Source: DASYRM01 sp036004405
GTDB lineage: Bacteria; Acidobacteriota; Vicinamibacteria; Vicinamibacterales; UBA2999
NCBI GenBank assembly: GCA_036004405.1
Contig: DASYRM010000069.1
Location: forward strand, 1-7,807
Length of the DNA stretch: 7,807 nucleotides
Direction of reading: 5' to 3'
How positions within the stretch are numbered: position 1 is the stretch's first letter; each line of letters begins with the position of its first letter. The notes under the pieces were generated by a model, which searched no databases, was not told the DNA's origin, and was given only the letters and a program-made list of their open reading frames with translations. Shown one piece after another: positions 1-4,861 of the stretch. Made by a program: the position numbers and the translations under genes.

Positions 1-290
1 GAGGACAGCGCCTCGAGACCGAGCTCTTCCTTGACCTCGCGGCGCACTGCGTCGTCCGGGGTTTCGTCGCGTTCGAGGAACCCCGCCACGAGCGCGTACC
101 AGGTCGGCGGCCACGCCTTGTTTCGGGCCAGCACCACGCGGCCATCGTGTTCAACGATCGCCGAGACCACCGGCACCGGGTTGTCGTAGTGGGCGAAGCC
201 GCAGGCCGTGCAGCGGGCATGCGCGCGGCCGGTCGTGGAAGGGGTGAGCGCTCCCGCGCAGTACGGACAGTAGAGGAACGGGCGGCTCAC
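1..290 (-). CDS. Zinc-ribbon NUDIX hydrolase, NudC-like (3' end beyond window)
   Basis: Partial minus-strand gene running off the left edge; about 96 N-terminal residues are visible. Numbered from the GTG at 290, a zinc ribbon comes first, with Cys pairs at residues 8/11 (CPYC) and 27/30 (CTAC). A Nudix fold follows, with a complete Nudix box at residues 70-92: Gly70, Glu76, then REVKEELGL at 84-92, matching GX5EX7REUXEEXGU. These enzymes hydrolyse nucleoside diphosphates linked to another moiety, using Mg2+ held by the box glutamates. The ribbon plus the following FAHYDNP stretch resembles NADH pyrophosphatase (NudC) and its relatives, but the part that fixes substrate lies outside the window, so NAD(H), capped RNA or another substrate cannot be told apart. 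The start is GTG at 290 or GTG at 305; a stop at 309-311 rules out anything further upstream. Neither has a good ribosome site. It is divergent from the next gene. Confidence 0.9.
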   Translation of the reverse strand, partial: MSRPFLYCPYCAGALTPSTTGRAHARCTACGFAHYDNPVPVVSAIVEHDGRVVLARNKAWPPTWYALVAGFLERDETPDDAVRREVKEELGLEALS

Positions 291-305
291 GGAGGCTTGA
301 CGCAC

Positions 306-379
306 AACCTATCACTTTTTCGGCACGTTTCGCCGCTCTTGCGGGGTTTGCTCACAAGCGTCGCGTTAGCAGGTGAACG
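306..379. other. Divergent intergenic region
   Basis: This 74-bp gap separates the start of the minus-strand NUDIX gene from the plus-strand hypothetical gene, so promoters for both would be expected here. No convincing -35/-10 pair was found on either strand. A small CCGC-TCTT-GCGG hairpin sits at 333-344, too short to interpret. AGGTGA at 371-376 is the ribosome site of the plus-strand gene. Confidence 0.4.
371..376 (+). promoter_or_regulatory. Ribosome binding site for the hypothetical gene
   Basis: AGGTGA matches part of the anti-Shine-Dalgarno complement. It ends 3 nt before the ATG at 380 and 6 nt before the ATG at 383, so the second ATG may be the one used. Confidence 0.5.
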
Positions 380-982
380 ATGATGGGACGCACGACAAGC
401 GCGGGCGTTGCCCCGCCCGGACGCCAGCCGGGGCTGGCGGATGCTGGCGGCTCGCTTCCCGTCGATGGCCTCCTGGAGTTCGCCCTTCGCGTGGCGCGCG
501 GCAGCACGGCCGAGCGCGTGGCGTTTCATGCCGGCTACCGGTCGGTGGCGGCCGACCCGGGCGTCGATCGCGTCGAAGTCATCACCGAGCTGCGGCGGCT
601 GGTGCTGCTCGCCGAAACCCACTCGGCGCCCGGCGGATGCTGGCGCGACGCGCACGAGGCGGCCGCCGCGCTGGAGCCGTATCGAGGCCGGCTCACCGTG
701 GAAGCGCGCATTCGCTTTCACCCGCAGAACGGCTACACCGCGGTGCCGCGTCTCGAGGTGAACCTGGCCAGCGCGTCCACGATGCAGCCGGCGCTCGAGA
801 TGTACGTGGAGCCGATTCACGGCCCCGGCGCGCCCTCGGCCGAAGGCGGGCCGGTCATCGTGGGCGCCGTGGTCGAGACCACGTTTGCCACCCCGGCCGC
901 GCGCGGCGTCCACACCCTGGTCATTCACGTGGGCCACGTCTATCTGCTGCTCGCCACCATCGATCTGACCCGGATGCCGTGA
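380..982 (+). CDS. Hypothetical protein, about 200 residues, no family recognised
   Basis: No known domain was recognised. The first 30 residues are Gly/Pro/Ala-rich and look disordered, with no signal peptide. Residues 30-100 read as amphipathic helices (for example EVITELRRLVLLAETH near 66-81). From about 104 to the end, alternating hydrophobic residues suggest beta strands (LTVEARIRFH, RLEVNLAS, GPVIVGAVVETTF, HTLVIHVGHVYLLLATIDL), with a strongly hydrophobic last strand. A soluble cytoplasmic alpha+beta protein is the simplest reading. The start is ATG 380 or, with better ribosome-site spacing, ATG 383. An overlapping minus-strand frame (287-937) and another plus frame (373-1029) are Arg/His/Gly-rich and look like high-GC shadows, whereas this frame has a normal residue mix. 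It ends 52 bp before the repressor gene and appears to be its own unit. That it is a gene is likely; its function is unknown. Confidence 0.7.
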   Translation: MMGRTTSAGVAPPGRQPGLADAGGSLPVDGLLEFALRVARGSTAERVAFHAGYRSVAADPGVDRVEVITELRRLVLLAETHSAPGGCWRDAHEAAAALEPYRGRLTVEARIRFHPQNGYTAVPRLEVNLASASTMQPALEMYVEPIHGPGAPSAEGGPVIVGAVVETTFATPAARGVHTLVIHVGHVYLLLATIDLTRMP

Positions 983-998
983 CCCGTCTGGACTGGGC

Positions 999-1028
999 TT
1001 GCTATTTCTGTAGCAGCGGTGTTATATA
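999..1028 (+). promoter_or_regulatory. Sigma70-type promoter of the repressor/M56 operon
   Basis: The A/T-rich stretch before the repressor gene stands out from its GC-rich surroundings. TTGCTA (999-1004) serves as -35 and TATATA (1023-1028) as -10, with an 18-bp spacer; shifted -10 readings (TTATAT at 1022, TATAAA at 1025) are also possible. Transcription would begin about 7 nt downstream, at or next to the ATG at 1035. The two operator-like dyads cover the -35 and the -10/start. Confidence 0.6.
1000..1015. promoter_or_regulatory. Operator-like dyad O1 (TGCTA-N6-TAGCA)
   Basis: TGCTATTTCTGTAGCA is a perfect inverted repeat with 5-bp arms around 6 bp. It overlaps the -35 element of the promoter in front of the BlaI/MecI-type gene. 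Winged-helix repressors of this family bind dyads in their own promoter as dimers, so it is proposed as an autoregulatory site. The sequence differs from the TACA/TGTA-type staphylococcal bla/mec operator. Confidence 0.6.
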
Positions 1029-1035
1029 AATAGCA
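1020..1035. promoter_or_regulatory. Operator-like dyad O2 (TGTTA-N6-TAGCA)
   Basis: TGTTATATAAATAGCA has the same arm-6-arm layout as O1 with one arm mismatch and shares its TG.TAT....TAGCA pattern. It begins exactly 20 bp after O1, about two helical turns, so dimers on the two sites would lie on the same DNA face. It covers the -10 element and runs into the A of the repressor's ATG. Confidence 0.55.
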
Positions 1036-1418
1036 TGTCGAGTCACGCTGCTCTCACCAAGCGCGAACGCCAGATCATGGACGTGCTGTACCGGACCGGC
1101 CGGGCCACGGCCGCCGACGTCCTCGCCTCGCTGCCCGGCACGCCCCACTATTCGACCGTCCGGACGCAGCTGCGCGTGCTCGAAGAGAAGGGGCACGTCC
1201 GCCACGAGTCGGACGGCGTGCGCTACGTCTACGTGCCGACGCTGGCGCGCCACACGGCGCGGAAGGCGGCGCTGCGGCACCTCGTGGACACGTTCTTCGA
1301 CGGCTCCGCCGCGGGCGCGGTGACGGCGCTCCTCGGGCGCGATGCCGGGCGGCTGAGCGGCGACGAGCTCGATCGCATCGAGGTGCTGCTGAAGTCGGCG
1401 CGACAAGAGGAGAAATGA
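1035..1418 (+). CDS. BlaI/MecI/CopY-family winged-helix repressor
   Basis: A 127-residue protein, the usual length for the family. Residues 1-75 form the winged helix: LTKRERQIMDVLY (helix 1, 8-20), ATAADVLASLPG (helix 2, 24-35), the recognition helix YSTVRTQLRVLEEKGHV (39-55), then the wing (VRHESDGVRYVYVP). The rest (76-125) is a helical dimerisation tail. Family members bind an operator dyad as dimers and are inactivated by cleavage in that tail when a BlaR1/MecR1-type M56 protease is triggered; the cleavage site cannot be placed here. The next gene encodes such a protease and overlaps by 4 bp (ATGA), so the pair is translationally coupled. The ATG at 1035 has no Shine-Dalgarno sequence and sits at the predicted transcription start, suggesting a leaderless message. 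Two dyads in the promoter suggest autoregulation. The signal need not be a beta-lactam. Confidence 0.93.
   Translation: MSSHAALTKRERQIMDVLYRTGRATAADVLASLPGTPHYSTVRTQLRVLEEKGHVRHESDGVRYVYVPTLARHTARKAALRHLVDTFFDGSAAGAVTALLGRDAGRLSGDELDRIEVLLKSARQEEK
1407..1412 (+). promoter_or_regulatory. Ribosome binding site for the M56 gene
   Basis: GAGGAG lies within the last codons of the repressor gene. It is 2 nt from the ATG at 1415 and 5 nt from the ATG at 1418, so either may be used; the second has more normal spacing. Coupling to translation of the repressor is likely. Confidence 0.6.
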
Positions 1419-3031
1419 TGGTGTCCATAACCCTCGTCCTGCAGTCGTCGGTCGTGCTCGCGCTTGCGCTCGCCGCGGCATTCGGGTTCCGCCGCCGCTC
1501 GGCGGCGCTGCGGCATTTCGTGCTCGCCTCCGGCGTCGTCATCGTGATCGTGGCTGCCGTCTTCGCGCGCGTCACGCCGACGGTGGAGATCACGGTTCGC
1601 CCGGAAATGTACGAGACGATGGTGCTGAGCGACCCGGTGCGCGACTCGAACGGCACGCCGATCGTGGCGCGCGCGACGACCGACGACACCCTGGCTCCGC
1701 TGCCGCGCCCTGGTCGGCCCTGGGCGCTGTGGTCGAGCATTGTGTGGCTCGCCGGCCTCGTCGTCCCGACCGCACGTCTGCTGGCGGGGCTTGTCGGCCT
1801 GCGGCGCGTGACGGCGCGCGCCACTCGCGTCTCTGATGAACGACTGCGTGCCATGCTGCAGGCGGCGAAGGACCAGTTGCGAGTGACGCGCCCTGTGCAA
1901 TTGCTCTTCGACGAGGCGCCGGTGGGAACGTGGGGGCTGTGGCGCCCCTGCATCGTCCTCCCGGCGGCCGCCGCGGAGTGGGACGACGAATGCGTCCGCG
2001 CGGTGCTGGCACACGAGCTCGCCCACGTGCAGCGCTTCGACTGGCCGGTGCAGCTCGCCGCCGAGGCGCTGTGCGCCGCCTTCTGGTTCAACCCGCTCGC
2101 CTGGCTCGTCGCACGCCGCCTCCGTGACGAAGGTGAGCGCGCCTGTGACGACGTCGTGCTCGGCACGGGTCTCGTCGATCGCGACTACGCGACGCATCTG
2201 TTCGACATCGCCCGGGCCGCCCGTGGCCCCATCCTTCGCGCGGCCATGCCGATGGCCCGCCTGTCCAGTCTCGAAGGGAGAATCGCCGCCATGTTGAATC
2301 CCGCGCTCGATCGCCGTGTTCCTTCCCGCGTGTTCCGAGTCGCGGCGGCCGCGCTCCTGGTGCTCGGCGCGTCGGCGGGCACCGTACGGCTGACCGCGCA
2401 GCAGGCCGGCCCGGCCCCGCTCCAAGGCACCGTCTACGACTCGAGCGGTGCCGTGCTGCCAGGCGTCGAAATGGCGCTCGTCAACGAGCAGGGGGTGAAG
2501 TGGAGCACGCCGACCGACGGAGGAGGACGGTTCGAGTTCGCGCCGGTGGGGGCGGGCAAGTACGTGCTCGAAGCGACGGTGCCTGGCTTCCGGCCGTTCC
2601 GGCAGGACGTCGTGCTGGAGCGCGAGAAGGACTGGAAGAAGGCGATCACGCTTCAGGTTGGCGAGCTGCAGGAGACGATCACGGTCACGGCACGCCGGCC
2701 GACGCAGCTGGCGCCGCCGCCGCCCCCAAGCGCCGGCGTCGTGCGGGTAGGGGGCAACATCAAGCAGCCGACGAAGGTGTTCAACGTCGCCCCGGTATAT
2801 CCAGCATCGATGCAGGCGGCCGGACTCGAAGGCGTCGTGAAGCTCGACGTGCTCATCGCCACCGACGGCACGGTGGCCTCCGTGCGGGTTGCGAGCGCGC
2901 AGGTGCACCCGGCGTTCGCGGCGGCCGCGGCGGCCGCGGTCAAGCAGTGGAGATTCACGCCGACGCTGCTCAACGGGCAGCCGGTCGAAGTCGAGATGAC
3001 GGCGTCGATCTCGTTCAGCCTGTCCGACTAG
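1415..3031 (+). CDS. M56 (BlaR1-like) membrane metallopeptidase with TonB C-terminal domain
   Basis: A 538-residue membrane protein with hydrophobic segments near 4-23, 34-52, 107-127 and 306-324. The M56 zinc-protease core lies between the last two: HELAH at 200-204 supplies the two His ligands and catalytic Glu, and the downstream ERACDD (241-246) supplies the likely third ligand, Glu241. WFNPLAW (224-230) is typical of the family. After the last membrane segment, residues 336-415 resemble a carboxypeptidase-regulatory-like beta sandwich, ending in the VGELQETITVTA phrase common in acidobacterial outer-membrane proteins. A Pro-rich linker (434-438) then leads to a TonB C-terminal domain (about 455-535, with VYP at 461-463 and AVKQWRFTP at 508-516). 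No penicillin-binding sensor domain is present, unlike true BlaR1. It overlaps the repressor by 4 bp, so cleavage of that repressor is the expected job. The signal and the partner of the TonB tail are unknown. Confidence 0.9.
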   Translation: MMVSITLVLQSSVVLALALAAAFGFRRRSAALRHFVLASGVVIVIVAAVFARVTPTVEITVRPEMYETMVLSDPVRDSNGTPIVARATTDDTLAPLPRPGRPWALWSSIVWLAGLVVPTARLLAGLVGLRRVTARATRVSDERLRAMLQAAKDQLRVTRPVQLLFDEAPVGTWGLWRPCIVLPAAAAEWDDECVRAVLAHELAHVQRFDWPVQLAAEALCAAFWFNPLAWLVARRLRDEGERACDDVVLGTGLVDRDYATHLFDIARAARGPILRAAMPMARLSSLEGRIAAMLNPALDRRVPSRVFRVAAAALLVLGASAGTVRLTAQQAGPAPLQGTVYDSSGAVLPGVEMALVNEQGVKWSTPTDGGGRFEFAPVGAGKYVLEATVPGFRPFRQDVVLEREKDWKKAITLQVGELQETITVTARRPTQLAPPPPPSAGVVRVGGNIKQPTKVFNVAPVYPASMQAAGLEGVVKLDVLIATDGTVASVRVASAQVHPAFAAAAAAAVKQWRFTPTLLNGQPVEVEMTASISFSLSD

Positions 3032-3076
3032 GGCGGGTCAGGCGGGTGAGGCGGGTAGGGCGTGTCGGATGTGTGG
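3031..3076 (+). repeat. 9-bp tandem repeat, G-rich and codon-phased
   Basis: Five decaying 9-bp units begin just after the M56 stop: GGCGGGTCA (3032), GGCGGGTGA (3041), GGCGGGTAG (3050), GGCGTGTCG (3059) and GATGTGTGG (3068). In the frame of the next gene each unit reads Arg-Val-Arg/Gly or a variant. The GGG runs at 3031, 3035, 3044, 3053 and 3058 also fit a G-quadruplex pattern on the coding strand. Confidence 0.75.
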
Positions 3077-3918
3077 GCGTGATCATCGCCACGGCGATGG
3101 CCTCGCGGCTCGCGGCGCAGACGCCGGCGGCCGCCGATGCCGCCGTGTTCACGGTGGTCTCGATCAAACCGAACACCTCGGGCAGCGGCCGTTCCAACCT
3201 CGACCTCCAGCCCGGCGGCCGGCTCATTGCGGTCAACGTCGCGCTGCTGGGTTTGGTGCGCGTCGCCTACGGCGACGACGGGCCACTGACGCAGGACCGC
3301 CTGGTCGTCAGCGAGACGTGGGCGGAACGGCGAGCCGTGATGTCAGAGAAGTACGACATCCAGGCGACCGCCGAGCGCGAGCTCGCGCAACAGGATCTGC
3401 CGCGGGCGCTGCGGCAGCTCCTGTCCGATCGCTTCAGGCTGAAGATGCACCGCGAGACGAGAGCGGTGCCGAGCTACGACCTGGTGCTGGCGCGTGCCGA
3501 CGGCCGGCTCGGCCCCGGTCTGCGCCGCTCGTCGATTGATTGCCGACAGCCGCCGGCATCCGGTGCCGAGATCAACGGCCGTTCCCCGTGCGGCTTTCAG
3601 AGCTTTCCTGGGAAGGCGAGCGGCCGCGTGCCGATCACCGATCTGGCGCGGCGCGTGCTGCCGGCTGGCGTCAGCGACGGGCGGCCGATCGAAGACAAGA
3701 CCGGCCTGCAAGGCACGTTCGAATTCGCTCTCGAGTGGACGCCCGATGCCGCGGCGCCGGCACGGCCGCCGGATGCGCCGCCGGCACCGCCCATCGATCC
3801 CAACGGCTCCTCGTTCGTCACCGCGCTGCGCGAGCAGCTTGGATTGAAGCTCGAAGCACGCACCGGTTCCATCGAACTCGTCGTCGTCGATCGAGCCGAG
3901 CGGCCCTCGCCCGATTAG
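3046..3918 (+). CDS. DUF3738/TIGR03435 family secreted protein, copy A
   Basis: A soil-associated family of unknown function, much duplicated in Acidobacteria. From GTG 3046 the product has 290 residues and a plausible signal peptide (Arg-rich start, hydrophobic core near 7-19, likely cut after the Ala-Ala of LAAQ, about 22-25). Family landmarks follow: FTVVSIKPN (35-43), a YDIQATA motif (103-109), LRQLLSDRFRLKMHRE (122-137), Cys166 and Cys182 (perhaps a disulphide), DKTGLQGTFEFALEW (217-231), a Pro/Ala-rich linker (233-252), and the closing ALREQLGLKLE with VVDRAERP. The frame stays open upstream of 3046; GTG 3073, GTG 3079 and ATG 3097 are alternatives, but they shorten or remove the signal peptide. 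The gene starts 14 bp after the M56 stop, in the same operon. As I recall, proteins fusing an M56 protease to DUF3738 are annotated elsewhere in the phylum, which would fit a shared task. No catalytic motif was seen. Confidence 0.85.
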   Translation: MRRVGRVGCVGVIIATAMASRLAAQTPAAADAAVFTVVSIKPNTSGSGRSNLDLQPGGRLIAVNVALLGLVRVAYGDDGPLTQDRLVVSETWAERRAVMSEKYDIQATAERELAQQDLPRALRQLLSDRFRLKMHRETRAVPSYDLVLARADGRLGPGLRRSSIDCRQPPASGAEINGRSPCGFQSFPGKASGRVPITDLARRVLPAGVSDGRPIEDKTGLQGTFEFALEWTPDAAAPARPPDAPPAPPIDPNGSSFVTALREQLGLKLEARTGSIELVVVDRAERPSPD

Positions 3919-3940
3919 TCGTGTTGCTCAACGGCGCGTC

Positions 3941-3965
3941 TGTGGGACGGGTGGGGCAGACAGGG
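3941..3965 (+). repeat. G-rich leader before the second DUF3738 gene
   Basis: GGG (3944), GGG (3949), GGGG (3953) and GGG (3963), with loops of 2, 1 and 6 nt, fit the G-quadruplex pattern and end directly at the ATG. In frame the stretch reads VGRVGQTG, close to RVGRVGCVG from the repeat before copy A, suggesting that the leader was duplicated along with the gene. Confidence 0.5.
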
Positions 3966-4778
3966 ATGCGAATAGCCCTTCTCGCGCTCGTCGTGACGGC
4001 GACGAGTGCGCTCCTGTCGGCGCAAGCGACCTTTGACGCGGCGTCGGTGAAGCCGAATCGATCCGGCTTTCCTGGCGGCACGACCGACTTCCGGCCCGGC
4101 CAGTTCGTCGCCGTGAACCAGACGCTGCGCTTCATCCTGGTGGCGGCGTACGACCTGGAGGAGTTCCGCATCGTCGGCGCCCCCGAGTGGATCGACAAAG
4201 AGCGGTTCGACATCCAGGCGCGCGCCACGTCGGCCGTCTCGCGGAGGGACGCAATGCCGATGCTGCGCGCGTTGCTGGAGGAGCGGTTCGCACTGAAGGC
4301 ACACATCGAGCGACGTGAGCAGCCGGTCTACCGGCTCCTCCTGAACCGCGCCGGCGCGCCCGGACTGCGGCCGGCGTCGCCGGCCGCATGCGTCGATCGC
4401 GGTCCTCAGCCGAGCCGCGTCGCACCAGGGGAGTTGCCGTCGTGCGGCCTGCTGCCGGCACGACCGGACGGTCTGTCCGGCCGCAGCGTGCCGCTCGAGC
4501 TCCTCGCGACGCAGCTGTCGCCCCTCGTACGGCGCACGGTGCTCAATCGTACGGGACGAACCGGCCTCTTCGACATCGACCTCGAGTGGGAGATCGACGA
4601 GGCCCAGCGTGCCGCTTTGGCCCGCCTCGTTCCAGATCGGCCGCTGGCCCCTGCCGACCCGGATCGGCCCGACCTCTTCGGCGCTCTGCGGGAGCAACTC
4701 GGACTGGCGCTCGATTCGACCAGGGCCGCCGTGGACGTTCTGGTGATCGACGCCGTGGAGCGTCCGACCGAGAACTGA
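3966..4778 (+). CDS. DUF3738/TIGR03435 family secreted protein, copy B
   Basis: A 270-residue paralogue of the preceding gene, 47 bp downstream. The ATG at 3966 gives a clean signal peptide (MRIALLALVVTATSALLSAQ, cut near residue 20). GTG 3942 or 3951 would extend the N-terminus in frame and cannot be excluded, since no clear ribosome site favours the ATG. Landmarks match copy A: FDAASVKPN (23-31), AVNQTLRFILVAAYDL (49-64), FDIQARA (81-87), LRALLEERFALKAHIE (100-115), Cys142 and Cys160, NRTGRTGLFDIDLEW (194-208), then ALREQLGLALD (240-250) and VIDAVERP at the end. The two copies share these blocks but differ widely between them, so the duplication is old, or each was recruited separately from the family. 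Copy B keeps the APEW motif usual for the family, where copy A has a longer variant. It should be secreted; its role is unknown. Confidence 0.9.
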   Translation: MRIALLALVVTATSALLSAQATFDAASVKPNRSGFPGGTTDFRPGQFVAVNQTLRFILVAAYDLEEFRIVGAPEWIDKERFDIQARATSAVSRRDAMPMLRALLEERFALKAHIERREQPVYRLLLNRAGAPGLRPASPAACVDRGPQPSRVAPGELPSCGLLPARPDGLSGRSVPLELLATQLSPLVRRTVLNRTGRTGLFDIDLEWEIDEAQRAALARLVPDRPLAPADPDRPDLFGALREQLGLALDSTRAAVDVLVIDAVERPTEN

Positions 4779-4861
4779 CTTACGGCTGAACCGGCAAACT
4801 GAGATCGAGGTCGAAGAACTCGAGGACATTTCGTCAGGCTGTTCCTCGTAGAGGTGCGTCT
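4779..4861. other. Convergent intergenic region, possible weak terminator
   Basis: This 83-bp gap lies between two genes facing each other, so transcription from both sides should stop here. Candidate stems are CGAGGA (4821-4826) with TCCTCG (4843-4848), 16-nt loop, and CCTC-GTA-GAGG (4844-4854). They are mutually exclusive, short and lack a T-run on either side. No clear intrinsic terminator is seen. Confidence 0.25.

Noticed and set aside
356..371. Possible third BlaI-type dyad around TAGCA at 367-371
   Set aside because: Only one half-site is present; the position expected for TGCTA reads AAGCG.
287..937. 216-residue minus-strand frame opposite the hypothetical gene
   Set aside because: Arg/His-rich composition and overlap with the NUDIX start region; the plus frame has a ribosome site and a more natural residue mix.
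373..1029. Alternative plus-strand frame from GTG 373 over the hypothetical gene
   Set aside because: Arg/Gly-rich with no secondary-structure pattern, and it would run through the repressor promoter and first operator.
1229..2908. 559-residue minus-strand open frame opposite the repressor and M56 genes
   Set aside because: Its translation is dominated by Arg, His and Gly with no recognisable domain, while the plus-strand frames hold clear family motifs. It is a shadow of high GC at third codon positions.
2500..3045. Upstream extension of DUF3738 copy A to GTG 2500
   Set aside because: It overlaps the M56 regulatory and TonB domains in another frame and would bury the signal peptide internally.
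3540..3941. Upstream extension of DUF3738 copy B into copy A
   Set aside because: Arg/Ala-rich out-of-frame reading of copy A; the signal peptide at 3966 fits the family.
4821..4854. Intrinsic terminator between the convergent genes
   Set aside because: Stems are 4-6 bp, compete with each other and lack a T-run, so it is kept only as a low-confidence note on the gap.
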